Below, piece by piece: positions 43,364 through 54,950 of a stretch of 64,000 bases of DNA. Origin of the DNA: Asterias amurensis (lineage: Eukaryota > Echinodermata > Asteroidea > Forcipulatida > Asteriidae); assembly GCF_032118995.1 (NCBI RefSeq), contig NC_092662.1, forward strand, positions 15,575,701-15,639,700, read 5' to 3'. The notes beneath the pieces were generated by a model. That model was not told the DNA's origin, did no database searches, and saw nothing but the letters and a program-made list of their open reading frames with translations. The stretch's first letter is position 1. Every line of letters begins with the position of its first letter. A program made the position numbers and the translations under genes.

Positions 43364-43838
43364 TAAACATTCTCTAATCGCCTTTTCTGATATCTCCACC
43401 GCTACGCAGAAGTGAATGCATCCGAGCCATTAATGGGATACGCGTATATGGGTGGAACAAATAAACATAACATGTGCCTGCTGGCAAAATAGTATCATCA
43501 GTTAAGATCTGGGAATTTTCCAAACAGATGTTTCTTTATCTTTTAGTAATGGGTGTATCTTTCTATCATATCTCCACCGGTCTTAATTATTGTTTGGCCA
43601 CAGGGCTCCATCAGAAACTTTAAAAAAAAACGAAAAAAAAACGTGTACAAATATAGACATAGAGAGTTATACGAAGACGAATTGCATTTTGTTCCATTAC
43701 AGAAATCAAGTTTAGGAATTACAGGGAATTACATTGCATGTTTACTTGCAACAAAGCCTTTCATACAGGCTAATTTATTTTGGGTTTGAAGCCAAGGAGT
43801 CTGAGAAAAGCAAACTTAATAAATTTACTAGCCATCTC
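43364..43838. other. No gene seen
   Basis: AT-rich, with an A run at 43620-43645. Confidence 0.4.
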
Positions 43839-43839
43839 G

Positions 43840-43945
43840 CAGCTTCGACGACCAATTGAGCTCAAATTTTCACAGGTTTGTTATTGTGTCCGTATGTTGA
43901 GATACACCAAGTGAGAAGACTGGTTTTGACAATTACTATAGGTGT
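43840..43945 (+). mobile_element. TTAA MITE fragment, right arm only
   Basis: TCGCAGCTTCGACGACCAAT to GACAATTACTATAGGTGTCT, cut by the D3 foldback element. Confidence 0.75.
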
Positions 43946-44123
43946 CTGGGGTGGATTTCACAAAGTTAGTCCTAACTATAGGACTAGTCATAGGCAATGC
44001 TAAGAGATAGGACTGGTCCTAAGTTAGGACCAGTAACCCATCCTAACTTAGGACTGGTCCTATCTCTTAGCATTGCCTAGGACTAGTCCTAAGTTAGGAC
44101 TACCTTTGTGAAATCCACCCCAG
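43946..44123. mobile_element. Foldback element D3, near-perfect hairpin
   Basis: CTGGGGTGGATTTCACAAAG and its complement bracket arms with GGCAATGCTAAGAGATAGGA and TCCTATCTCTTAGCATTGCC. TGTCT on both flanks may be the target duplication. Confidence 0.88.
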
Positions 44124-44286
44124 TGTCTGTAAAGCTTTGACATATTACCTAATTTGAAGAGATTCAAACCGTTATGTGACTTGGGAGCAGTGAGGAGATA
44201 AAGTATCTTGCAAGGCGGTGAGATGTCACGGTTGCTAACGTCTCTGACAATTTCTCATCATTAACCAATACATTTATCTTCTAATC

Positions 44287-44790
44287 TTTCATGCTGTTGG
44301 TTAGCCAAACCATGGAGGAAGGAAAATCTTAAACAGACCATAGAGACCTGTTTTGCCAGATGGTTGTTGATGTGCGCTAGGGCCCAATTTTATAAAGCCT
44401 GTAAGCACAAAAAAATCGCTTAGCAGAAACTGGGTTTCTTTCATGTTGATGGTTAGCCAAACCATGAAGGAAGGAAAATTTAAACAGACCATCAATACCC
44501 TGTTTAAAACGTGGTTGTTGATGTAAACCAGGGCCCAATTGTATAAGCCTGTAAGCACAACAATGTGCTAGGCACAGAAACAAAATCGCTTAGCAGAAAC
44601 TGGGTTTATTTCATGCTGATGGTAAGCTAAACCATCAAGGAAGGAAATCTTAAACAGACCATAGAAACCTGTTTTACCAGATGGTTGTTGATGTGCACTA
44701 GGGCCCAATTTTCTTCAAGCCTGTAAGCACAAAATCATGCTTAGCAGAGACAAAAAATCGCTTAGCAGAAACTGGGTTCCAGATAAAGTT
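44287..44790. repeat. Tandem repeat, 150-170-bp unit, three copies
   Basis: AACCATGGAGGAAGGAAAAT, AACCATGAAGGAAGGAAAAT and AACCATCAAGGAAGGAAATC start copies at 44309, 44460 and 44630. Each contains AGGGCCCAATT and AAATCGCTTAGCAGAAACTG. Confidence 0.88.
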
Positions 44791-45955
44791 GACATTGTTG
44801 TAATTGGTACTGCCCCACTAAATTTTTACTTAGCAAAGAATGTTTTTAAGTATACGTAATTATTTGTTAGGTAATACATTAAAGGTAAAGTTTTTAAAAT
44901 AAAATATATGGACAAGTTAACACAATATACCTTTATCATGACAGGGTGAGGCCATCTTAATTTCATCCCATTCAACTCAATTCTAACCAAAACCGAGGCT
45001 GGAATAAAAATATAGTCTGGTTCCTTATTGTACAATGAATATTGGCATCCATTACTGTTTATTGTATAAAGGGAACACGACCAAGATGGTGACCTCCGTC
45101 ATCGCGAGGTATTTTGTTTCATCATAGGGCAAGGACAATAATCATCCACCCCACACAAATTACACATTTCCCTCAAAGTGCATGCAGCAAATAGTCTGGC
45201 ACCCTTCCTGACAAGACGCCGCTCACACCAAACATATGATTTGCACAGTTGAGGAGTCAGACACGGCAAATGAGTTCCTAAGATTCGACCATCAATCAAG
45301 CACGCATTAACACCTAAGCTGTCCTAGATAGGTTTTCGAATCAGAGGATTGTCTTTCGCAACGGACTCGAGAGACCCTCTGAACAACTCATCTATAAAGT
45401 ATTAATGAGGCACGAATACAGGGGAGCTTGGGGAGCAATGCAAGGCATGCTTTCATTATACACGAGGGATTTGCGGGGATAGGATGGGGGTTTAACAAGA
45501 GGGTAAAAGTCCTATCCCTTGAAACAGTTTCTCTGATGACTAAATGGCACGCGCGATGAATTAGGAAGTTTGGAAAGGTTCTGGATGGTTCAACAATAGA
45601 GAAAGGACCAACCATCATCCAAATCATAGAGATACAAGATTCAGCTGACTAAACGCAACCATGGTTTTCAAGATTGCTCTTCTTGTTTTTAAAATGCTTG
45701 AAAAACAACTACTCCTATATAGATTTATTTCCACTTAACTGTCACATTACACTTCTCTCCACAATTTGTTCGGTCCACACTTGACATCACTCGCTTGAAC
45801 GTCCCCCAAGCAAACAAATGTTCTAGGTTAAAAATGCTTGTAGTGTGTACCTGGGCCAATGATTTGGAACAATATTCCTACTCGTTAGGGAATCTGTTAG
45901 TTTATCTACATTTCGTAAAGTTCTAAAGTCTCACCTTTTCCCATGTAAATTGCTG
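44791..45955. other. No gene seen
   Basis: TTGTATAAAGGG at 45062 followed by CCAAGATGGTGACC and a donor-like GAGGTATTTT resembles a core promoter with a tiny exon, but nothing downstream supports a gene. Confidence 0.35.
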
Positions 45956-46305
45956 ATAAAGGCAGTGGACACTATTGGTAATTACTCAAAATAATTATTA
46001 GCATAAAACCTTACTTGGTAACGAGTAATGGGGAGAGGTTGATAGTATAAAACATTCTGAGAAACGGCTCCCTCTGAAGTGATGTAGTTTTCGAGAAAGA
46101 GGTAATTTTCCACGAACTTGATTTCGAGACCTCAAGTTTAGAATTTAAGGTCTCGAAATCAAGTATCTGAAAGCACACAACTGTGTGTGAATAGTTATAT
46201 CGCAACTTCGACGACCAATTGAGCTCAAATTTCCACAGGTTTGTTATTTTATGCATGTTGAGATACAACAAGTAACAAGACTGGTCTTTGACAATTACCA
46301 ACAGC
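45956..46305 (+). mobile_element. TTAA MITE B16
   Basis: TAAAGGCAGTGGACACTATT to GACAATTACCAACAGCGCCC. TTAA eroded at both ends. Confidence 0.85.
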
Positions 46306-46765
46306 GCCCTATATGAATTGTAATTGTTATTTTATGTTCAATCACCTTCGTAGTATGAATGAAGGGCAGATACATTAAATTTGATGCCCCCCCCCCCCGA
46401 TCATAGGAGCAACCTCCCGAACGAGACATGGAGAAACATATTAAATTTGCCCTGAACAGGAAAACATCTTTCTCTCTTCAAGACTGATACATCTTCATTA
46501 CTTCTAAAATGACAGATCAAAAATAATATTCTCCCATCTCGATTTCCAATCGGTGCAATTGCAATTTCGTAACCAGGCAAACCACAAGTACACCCTCAAA
46601 AAAAATATCCTCATACAAGTACAATTGAACTTTAACTCTGATTTTATCTCATGCTAGATAAACCTATGGGGTGTATTGATTCATCAAACATTAACAAGGA
46701 TACATCATCTCATGAAAACAATCTCCTCATTTGGAATCGAACATTACCCTTTGCACATTATGTCG
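46306..46765. other. No gene seen
   Basis: AT-rich with a C run at 46387-46398. Confidence 0.4.
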
Positions 46766-47090
46766 TTAAAGGCACTGGACATGCCTTTTCGTATTTTGTC
46801 AAAATTTTGGACTCATCCGGAAATCGAAGTTGCAAGACAATAATGACAGAAAAAAAACACCCTGGTTGAACACATTGTGTGCTCTCAGATTCCAACAAAA
46901 AATATTTTAAAATTTCAGGCCTCTGAAGCCTTTTAAATATTTGAGCGAGAAATAACTTCTTTCTCGTTAAACTACGTTACTTCAAAGGGAGTCTTTCCTC
47001 ACAATGTTTTATACTATCAACAGCTCTCCATTTCTCGTTTACCAACAATTATTTTGAGCAATTACCAATAATGTCCTTCGCCTTTTATAA
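46766..47090 (-). mobile_element. TTAA MITE B17, diverged
   Basis: TTAAAGGCACTGGACATGCC to AATGTCCTTCGCCTTTTA. Confidence 0.78.
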
Positions 47091-47263
47091 GAACACATTT
47101 TATAAAGCAATATCCAAGTAGGAATTTTAAGCCACAATTAGTAGTACATCAACAAGGACGATCGCCCGATATACCACGCTATATCGCATAGAATTTAGCC
47201 ACAGGTTTGGCATTCTTACTATGCTTCAAAAGTACCTGTGTGCATGAAGTTCCATGAAACTAC

Positions 47264-47491
47264 TAGACTTGTGGACAAGTCTTTAAAACGGCCCCACGCG
47301 CTGAGATAGTGCTCTCGCGAGATCACTGCTCTCGCGCGAACTGATGGCTCCCCGATTTCGACTCCTCCCCGATTTCGACTCCTCAATGAGGAGTAGAAAT
47401 CGGGGAGCCATCAGTTCGCGCGAGAGCAGTGATCTCGCGAGAGCACTATCTCAGCGCGTGGGGCCGATTTAACGACTTGTCCACAAGTCTA
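47264..47491. mobile_element. 228-bp GC-rich palindromic element with 9-bp target duplication
   Basis: The ends TAGACTTGTGGACAAGTC and their exact complement bracket two arms of about 100 bases that are almost perfectly complementary (ATGGCTCCCCGATTTCGACT on the left, its complement on the right with one change). TGAAACTAC flanks both sides (47255-47263 and 47492-47500). A 9-base duplication fits Mutator-like DNA transposons; the palindrome is non-coding. Each arm carries TCTCGCGAGA (47313-47322 and 47433-47442). Confidence 0.92.
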
Positions 47492-47721
47492 TGAAACTAC
47501 AAACTCTCCAATAAAACATACACACAACTAAAAGCCGGAACCCGAGTTCCTCTTCATCTGTTTCACCTTGGGCCAAGACAGGAAGTGCAATCCGAGGAGA
47601 AGGCTGGTCCACAATGTGGACTTAACATCAATCATCAAAGTACATGACATATGACCTATACTAAATATATATTTTATTACCCGGACAGAGTCAGTCAAGT
47701 TGAAAACCATGTTCGAATTTC

Positions 47722-48066
47722 ACATTCGAGTTAGGACAAGTCTTACTCGACCTAACATAGGACTAGCCTAAAGTACTTTATGACTAGTCCTAAGTTAGGA
47801 ATAGTCCTTTAAACCATAGGACTATTATTTTTAATCGACACCAGGGGTGGATTTCACATTTGAGTTACAGGACTAGTCTTACTCGACCTAACATAGGACT
47901 AGCCTTTAGTTTTAAATAACTACTTTATGACCAGTCCTAAGTTAGGAATAGTCCTAACTATAGGACTGTTATTTTGAATCGACACCAGGGTGGATTTCAC
48001 AAAGAGTTAAGACGAGTCTTATCTCGAGTTAGGACGCGTTACTCGTTCTAACGTATGACTAGCCAT
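47722..48066. repeat. Tandem D-family elements
   Basis: TTTCACATTCGAGTTAGGAC (47727), TTTCACATTTGAGTTACAGG (47854) and TTTCACAAAGAGTTAAGACG (47994) start three partial D elements. The first two share ACTCGACCTAACATAGGACT and end AATCGACACCAGGG. Confidence 0.75.
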
Positions 48067-48081
48067 GGGTTTTTAATATCT

Positions 48082-48175
48082 TGGCTCTGAAAAGAGTCGG
48101 TTTTGTCGCATTCTCCTGAACACGAGCAGAGTACTGTTCGAAACGTCGAGACCAAACCGGCTCTTTTCAGAGCCA
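48082..48175 (+). repeat. Penelope/hammerhead-like stem-loop (c)
   Basis: GGCTCTGAAAAGAG (48084) pairs with CTCTTTTCAGAGCC (48160). Between them lie CCTGAACACGAGCAGAGTAC and TGTTCGAAACGTCGAGACC, a hairpin followed by GAAACGTCGAG. Confidence 0.5.
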
Positions 48176-48179
48176 CCAC

Positions 48180-49374
48180 TCATTCAAAAGAGATTTTACT
48201 CATTGTTGTACCCGCAAGTTTACTATTCATATTTATATATTTATTATAGTTTCTCCTATTCTTCACACCATGCAAAGCTTCAAACACCATTTAAGGTAGA
48301 ACTTGTTTTGCTTTGTCGAAGGTTAGCAGAAAGAATCCAAAGTATCACTTCCTAAGCTAGAAATCGCTGCTAATCTGCTACACAGTATCCCCATCATCAG
48401 ATGATCTCAATGATAAAACACACAAAAAGTTATTTCCTTGTTCACCTTTTTGAATAAGTAAATAAGAAGTTACAGTTGGATTAAATTGTTATCATCGCTT
48501 TCACTTCCCTCCCCTTCCAAACAATTTCCTGTTGAAGTTATTATCAGTGCAAGCCAATACCACAATTTCTCTGAAATTCAAACACTGATAAAAGATACTG
48601 AAAGATAATGTAAACCACATGTAAATAATAATGAACTAATTACTTCAGAATAATGTTCATCTCATGGTTAACAATAAATTTTAACTTTAGACTGTTAATA
48701 TTCTCTGTTAATAGTATTATTAAACTATCATGGGTTGTAGCCGTCCGCTCAATCAGACATGCATCTTGCTAATTGCAATCTTTGAAAAAATAAAACTCAA
48801 CAAAAACCTCAAAAATTTGAGAACTTTAAAGCTACATAAACACATGAAACAGGATAACCCTGACACTCATGGACGACCCCAGACCATCTTGACAAGGTAT
48901 GAAACTGGTTACTAAAGAAGAAATGGCCGATCACACTAAAGTTTTTTAGTTTTCTATGTCACTGTTTTGAAAAGAAAAAGAGGAAATCAGCTGAAAAGCT
49001 GGCATGCCTGCATGTTCAATCAATATATCTGTGCAACTATTGTTTTATGATTTGTCATTTACTTGAGTGGAAAATAAATGAAACGCCCAAACGAACCGAC
49101 TTTTGAAAATTGCGTTCACTCTGTTTTAACATAGACTTGAGAATCAACAAAAACAACGACAACACGTAAACATTTCGGCTGACCCAGAGTAAAACGAAAT
49201 TTCTGTGATATAGATGTGCACAATATTGCGGGCCCATATTGCTCCCTGTTATTTCCCCCATTTCAATCAGATGGATTAAGGCTTAAGAATTAAACTGTAA
49301 GCTAAGACTTTTCTCTATGCTATAAGCCACAGAAAAGGCTTTACACTAAAGTATAAAAACCCGCATCGTCACGA
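48180..49374. other. No gene seen; shared repeat fragment
   Basis: AACAGGATAACCCTGACACT with the ATGGACGACCCCAGACC that follows (48847-48900) recurs inverted at 56757-56825. The rest is AT-rich. Confidence 0.45.
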
Positions 49375-49670
49375 TTAAAGCCATTGGACCACTTTCTGAA
49401 CAGAACTTACAGGGTTTACAGAAGGATATGGTGAAAGACTTCTCTTGAAATATTATTCCATGAAATGCTTTACTTTTTGAGAAAACATTAAAACAATTAT
49501 CAATTCTCGATATCGAGAATAACGGATTTATTTTAAAAACATGTCATGACACGGCGAAACGTGCGGAAACAAGGGTGGGTTTTCCCGTTATTTTCTCCCG
49601 ACCCCGATGACCGATTGAGCCTAAATTTTCACAGGTTTTTTATTTTATATATAAGTTGTGATACACGAAA
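49375..49670 (+). mobile_element. TTAA MITE C4, truncated
   Basis: TTAAAGCCATTGGACCAC to TAAGTTGTGATACACGAA; right end missing. Confidence 0.83.
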
Positions 49671-50456
49671 AATATTGGAAAATATTGTTCAAAAAACATT
49701 TGAGTCTTTCATTCGGGGAGTTTTTGTACAACAATCAAGGAATAAATTTGAGTTAATACGGAGAAAGTTTCAAATTTGTTCATCCGACCATGGAAATTTA
49801 CTTTTTACTAGATCTTTCTGCAGCATCAGGGAGAGTTGGCATCAAGTCCGTACTCCAAAAGAACACAAATCAGCAGGTCTGATCTTTCATTAAATAATAA
49901 ATAAATAAACATTAAAACGCCCACACACAAAAATAAAAATAACAAAATAACAACTTAAACAAAACATAATAAATAAATTGATTCATTAAAAAATAGTAAT
50001 GTTGTGTACATTTTTGTTTTAAAATTCCTCCTCACGTTGAAAAGACATCCAACTATAATGGTCTTAATTTTGCCCTGCATTTTTGTTTAATGGCATGCCT
50101 CATTAATGAATGGCAAGCCCCTTTAATAATTTGCAGAATTGCAAATTTGCAAAACAGGAAGACGCCAACCTCCAACCTTTTGTCATAACTTCCTCTTAAC
50201 AACACAAAATAACAATGACACCACACATTTTTTTTTCGTTATTTCTGCAGCCAATTATTTTGTCACTTCAATGCAAAAAAAACCCACACAGATACCTCAA
50301 CTCCTTTTTTAACATGGAAGAATAATACTTCATCATTATCATTACCATACAGTGTCCGTCTCCTCAATGATCAGCCCATACGTTAAATACTTTCTGCCAA
50401 TAAAGATGTTCAACTTACACTCAGTATTATTTCTCTGTAATTATTTTGTGTATAGG
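49671..50456. other. No gene seen
   Basis: AT-rich. A continued open frame to 49893 has no family resemblance. Confidence 0.4.
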
Positions 50457-50519
50457 CCTAAGCCTTATTGAGATATGGCGGACACAATGCTACAACTCAG
50501 GGTGCGTTCGTTTAGCTGC

Positions 50520-50701
50520 CCTGGGGTCGATTTCACAAAGAGTTAGGACTAGTCTTATCTCAAGTTAGGACCAGTTACTCTTCCTAACTTAGGACTAGTC
50601 CTAGGAGATATACAAATTGCATGGATAGTCCTAAGTTAGGACGAGTAACTGGTCCTAACTTGAGATAAGAATAGTCCTAACTCTTTGTGAAATCTACCCC
50701 T
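50520..50701. mobile_element. Foldback element D5 nested in G2
   Basis: GGGGTCGATTTCACAAAGAG and CTTTGTGAAATCTACCCC; arms with AGTCCTAAGTTAGGACGAGT and relatives. Confidence 0.85.
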
Positions 50702-50817
50702 GGGTCTACCCCGGTGCGTGGTGGGTTTTTTTTCTTTCCAGGACGAACGTGGGTAATTATCTGCACACGTTCGTCCTGGAAAGAAAAAACGCCACACGAC
50801 GGGGTCGACCCAGGGAA
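50702..50817. mobile_element. Hairpin with CCAGGACGAACGTG arms
   Basis: GGGTCTACCCCGGTGCGTGG plus TTTCTTTCCAGGACGAACGT pair with ACGTTCGTCCTGGAAAGAAA plus CACACGACGGGGTCGACCC. Confidence 0.8.
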
Positions 50818-50925
50818 GCTAAAAACAAACGCACCCACTATAAGGTTTGGGTAAATTTGTGTGTATACACCCAAACCAAACAGTACACTCCTATCACGTC
50901 CGCCAAACCTCAAAAAAGGCTTATT

Positions 50926-51530
50926 GCATGTTTGCAAGGAAATTTTGCCTCATGGTAGGACCACAAAATTGAACTGAATTGAAAATAAAAAAGCAAATTT
51001 TCTCAACTCTCAGCGTGATTTGCATTAACTTCAGCTTGTTCCAACTTCCCACCCAAACAAAAACATTATCTGTGTATTGTGACACTGTAGACGGATGTTA
51101 AAATATGAAAGGGAGGGGGGGGGGGCTCCGGCCATCACGGGACATTAATCCAAAGGAAGTACCAATTTAACTAAAGCGCTTTACATTCATAACATCTGTG
51201 CAGTGGAACGTCACAAAGGGACTCAACAATTTAGACAACAATTGAGACAATGGTACAACCATGGAAATAGAAAGCCAAATCGAATTCCACAACATCTGTT
51301 TCCCATTCTTCTTCTTTAAATATATATATTTAAATAGCAAGATTTTTTTTACTTTTTTCTTGACAAATATTATTTTAAATCAAGGTTGTATCGTAAACGT
51401 GCGTGTGATAAATTAAATAAATTATGAGGAATTCATATGAGGTTTTTATCCCAATACCAATCCCGTCCTTTCAAGATAAAATTCATCACATAATGTTTAT
51501 TGTGGAATTCATATGAGGCACTTTAATGTG
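50926..51530. other. No gene seen
   Basis: AT-rich with a G run at 51114-51124. ATTCATATGAGGTTTTTATC and ATTCATATGAGGCACTTTAA are a short duplication. Confidence 0.4.
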
Positions 51531-51532
51531 CT

Positions 51533-51592
51533 AGGGTAGATGGCTTTAATTTTCGATCCAAACCGGACCTTCTTCAAAAAGGCATAAACAGG
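51533..51592 (-). repeat. Penelope/hammerhead-like stem-loop (b)
   Basis: On the minus strand TTGAAGAAGGTCCGGTTTGG, then ATCGAAAATTAAAGCCATC and TACCCTAGCAC. Same element as 4612-4665. Confidence 0.4.
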
Positions 51593-52054
51593 TACAAACA
51601 AATACATATCCATTTATAGAAAAAGGGGGAGCACTTCTATATGTGCAAAAGATTCACATGATGCAATCGATGACTGTAACTTTCCCAAACATAATTTGGG
51701 CAACTCGACGGTCAATTGTTGCCAGTCAGTAAACCTAAACAATTTAAGACCATCCGATTGCTACAGGTTTACACACATCCTGGCGAAGGCACCTATACAC
51801 TCATTACGAACAACCGTCATTCAATTACACATTTCAATTCAATATCCTAAATCCTAATCGAATAGTACGCAACACCATTGGTATTATATGCGCTCCGAGG
51901 ATGACATGCAAGAAACATAATAAAGGATATCCTGCTGAACACTTTTCGTTTGGAGTTACTATCATTACCATGAAAATGTTTAAAAGCTCCCCATAACACG
52001 CCCCCCCACCTTAAACATCCCGCATCCCCATCCCAATATAACTTGATTATTAAC

Positions 52055-52265
52055 TTAAAGGCACTGGACACTATTGGTTATTACTCAAAATAATTGTTAG
52101 CACAACAACTTACTTGGTAACGAGCAGTGAAGAGCTGTTGATGGTATGAAAACATTGTGAGAAACGGCTCCCTCTGAAGAAACGTAATATAGTTTTTGAA
52201 AAAGAAGTAATTTCTCACTAAAATATTTGAATTGAATTCGAGACCTTTAAGCTGAGGTTACAGAT
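52055..52265 (+). mobile_element. TTAA MITE B18, truncated
   Basis: TTAAAGGCACTGGACACTAT to CCTTTAAGCTGAGGTTAC; right half missing. Confidence 0.8.
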
Positions 52266-52559
52266 TTTTGGGTTGTTGATCTATAAATGGAGATAGAGAC
52301 AAATGTTGGTAACAGGGATACATATGGGATTTGAGGCATTGCATGGTGATGTATCAATAATTTATACTCGGTTTGCGGTAATACTGTATTTGTATCCACT
52401 TGCCAGGTAGATTATGTTCTTTAGAGAACCGTCTTGCTTTATATTCTACTACCGCGGAGTAGACTTTCAGAATTCGGGAGACTTCTCAGTTCTGAGAAGA
52501 AAAAAAAAATCCTGTCCTGCTTTTAACTACTATCTGGGCGGAAGGTAGAACATCGTTTT

Positions 52560-52625
52560 TAACTGCACTACCATGGAGTGAGTTCTTAATTGGTCTCAAC
52601 GTTTCGACTAGCTTGCCCAAATGTT
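52560..52625 (-). repeat. Penelope-like GAAACGTTGAG motif (f)
   Basis: Minus strand: GGGCAAGCTAGTCGAAACGT, then TGAGACCAATTAAGAACTCA and CCATGGTAGTGC. Confidence 0.35.
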
Positions 52626-52845
52626 TAGTTAACACATTTTTGTTACATAATTTGGGGGTATAGTTGATGTAGAGAGATATTAAGAAAAAATCTGTACCTA
52701 ACAGTGATATAACGCGGTCTGCGTCACTACAGCACCTGCTACAGCGTGTCAGACCATCATACAGTGATTTGAAGCTACAGTTTGTATTTAAGGGTTTCCG
52801 GTCTAGGGGAATGAATCATCTAGAGGGAGGGAGGACTGTGTAGAA

Positions 52846-53402
52846 AGTTCCCAATTAAAGGAATGATAACAGGGAGGGAAAAGTACACCCAGTCAAACAG
52901 GTATCTTAAAGGCAGTGGACACTATTGGTAATTACTCAAAATAATTATTGCCATAAAACCTTTCTTGGTGACGAGTAATGGGGAGAGGTTGATGGTATAA
53001 AACACTGTGAGAAACGGCTCCCTCTGAAGTGCCATAGTTTTAGAGAAAGAAGTAATTTTCCATGAATTTGATTTCGAGACCTCAAGTTTAGAACCTGAGG
53101 TCTCGAAATCAACCATCTAAACGAACACAACTTCGTGTGACAAGGGTGTTTTTTCTTTCATTATTATCTCGCAAGTTCCATGACCGATTGAGCTCAAATT
53201 TTCACAGGTTTGTTATTTTATGCATATGTTGAGATACACCAACTGTGAAGGCTAGTCTTTGGCAATTACCAATAGTGTCCACTGCCTTTAAAGGCACTGG
53301 ACACTGTTGGTAACTAATAAGGACTGTAAAGAAAGTTCCCAATTAAAGGAATGATAACAGGGTGGGAAAAGTACACCCAGTCAAACAGGTATCTTAAAGG
53401 CA
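52846..53402 (+). repeat. Duplicated 75-bp unit around MITE B19 (52906-53291)
   Basis: GAAAGTTCCCAATTAAAGGA to CAGTCAAACAGGTATC occurs at 52846-52905 and 53331-53395, each followed by TTAAAGGCA. The first precedes a complete B copy (TTAA 52906-52909 to 53288-53291). A second, 5'-only B copy shares the latter TTAA. Confidence 0.85.
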
Positions 53403-53545
53403 CTGGACACTGTTGGTAATTACTTAAGATAATTGTTAGCATAACTTACTTAGTAATGAGTCCTAACTTAGGACTAGCCTTAATTTTTTAATATCTCCTA
53501 GGACTAAGTACGGACTAGTCCCAACTCCTTGTGAAATCGACCCAG
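53396..53545. mobile_element. B fragment joined to D6 fragment
   Basis: TTAAAGGCACTGGACACTGT runs to ACTTAGTAATGAG at 53460, then switches to TCCTAACTTAGGACTAGCCT and ACTCCTTGTGAAATCGACCC of the D family. Confidence 0.75.
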
Positions 53546-53689
53546 TGCCGTTAAAGAAGATCCTATATGAATTATTAAACGCACAACTATGCCTCTAATG
53601 GCAATTTTCTCATTTTTACAATTAAGCTGTTGTAAAAAATAGTCTGACATTCTTTCAACAGAAACTATTCACAGAAATTTTGATCAACA

Positions 53690-54025
53690 GACATTTGATC
53701 TGGCACTGCTAACCTAAAAACCATTTTACGAGTACAGATTGGCGAATTTAATGGGGAAAATTTGTCAAAATAAAGAATGTTTATAAATGAGGCTTGTATG
53801 ACTCAACTTTACAGCACACATAAAATAAAATAATTTTTTTTTTTCTTTCAAAAGAAAATGTCAAAAGAAATCTAACTCGCGTATCCGACATTTGATCTGG
53901 TTTTGCTAACCTAAAAAACCCTTTTACGAGTACAGATTGGCGAATTTAATGGGGAGAATTTGTCAAAATAAAAAATGTGCATAAATGAGACTCGGATATG
54001 GCTAGACTCACAGCACACATAAAAA
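53690..54025. repeat. 197-bp tandem duplication
   Basis: GACATTTGATCTGG at 53690 and 53887. Both copies contain GAGTACAGATTGGCGAATTT and end CACAGCACACATAAAA-like. Confidence 0.88.
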
Positions 54026-54805
54026 AGCGCATTTCTTCTCCATCATCATAGGACATTGATCACACAGTAGAAGATTGGTCAGTAAATAACACCACCCACA
54101 GAAAATTGGATTGAGCCATGTTTGTGTGTTCACGGCGAGTACACATGGCTGTGACATAAATGTCATGACATATACTAGTTACTAGTTCTTAATTCATGTG
54201 GTAAGTGGAAACTCATTACTTGAATTCTCATTTGGCACAAACCCCTGAGGGATCAGGGGACAAGGGGGGGGGGGGGAACAGTCAGTCTCGATTGACCTAA
54301 GCATGACATACTTTCATATAATTACAACTTGTTTAATGTTGTCTCTTTCTGCTTTCAACATTAAAGGCACGCGCAGAAGCCAAAATTCGCTGCTAACCCG
54401 TGAAATACCCTTGCCGTAAGCACAGAATTCCCTGCTTCGGTAAGCGCCGAAGCAGAGCCATGAAATTGGGCCCTGCAGATTTGGTAGGTCTATATATAGA
54501 GCACGGTTATAAAAAGCTGCTTAGTGGTTCATATGTAAGAACTTGATAGACCGAGACTTGTTCAGGAAAATTCTTGACAAAATAACATCTCGAACTTGAT
54601 TTTAACAACTAACAAAACAAACAAATAAACAAGTAACTTTTTTTCATGCAGTGACTCCGTGTAACAACAGAACAAAATGTGAGAATGCGATGAAGTGAGG
54701 ATGGATCAGAAATCAACTCAATGTAGATGTTTTATTATAATCATATTATTACACAAACCAAAATATTTAGATATCTGAAGGTTCTGTCTGTTCTGGAATT
54801 TCATG
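54026..54805. other. No gene seen; small F-type scrap
   Basis: G run at 54267-54279. GCTTCGGTAAGCGCCGAAGC hairpin at about 54433 and ATGAAATTGGGCCCTG at 54461 belong to an F-like element. Confidence 0.45.
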
Positions 54806-54950
54806 TTTGAGAGGGCAAGGCCATTTTTTATTTTGTAAAGGGCACTTCCATTGGAAAATGGGAAACTTTTGAAGGGGCACCAAGGCAAAGATCAGGGCAA
54901 CAGAGACCATGGCTTGCGTGGCCTCCAGGAAATTCCATGCCTGTCTGTAA
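54806..54950. mobile_element. L-family element
   Basis: GAGAGGGCAAGGCCATTTTT, GGGCACTTCCATTGGAAAAT, GGGGCACCAAGGCAAAGATC and CCATGCCTG. Confidence 0.65.

Larger units (their letters stand above)
50457..50925. mobile_element. Element G2 with two nested hairpins
   Basis: Outer ends TTGAGATATGGCGGACAC (50468) and GTCCGCCAAACCTCAA (50898) with ATACACCCAAACCAAACAGT before the right end. Inside lie foldback D5 (50520-50701) and a second hairpin (50702-50817). Confidence 0.8.

Noticed and set aside
45062..45110. Core promoter with tiny exon (TATAAAG, AAGATGG, GAGGTATTTT)
   Set aside because: The motifs are short and no downstream coding exon could be found on the plus strand.
49546..49893. 115-residue plus-strand frame
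   Set aside because: The first third is MITE C4, the rest AT-rich with no homology I recognise and no splice context.
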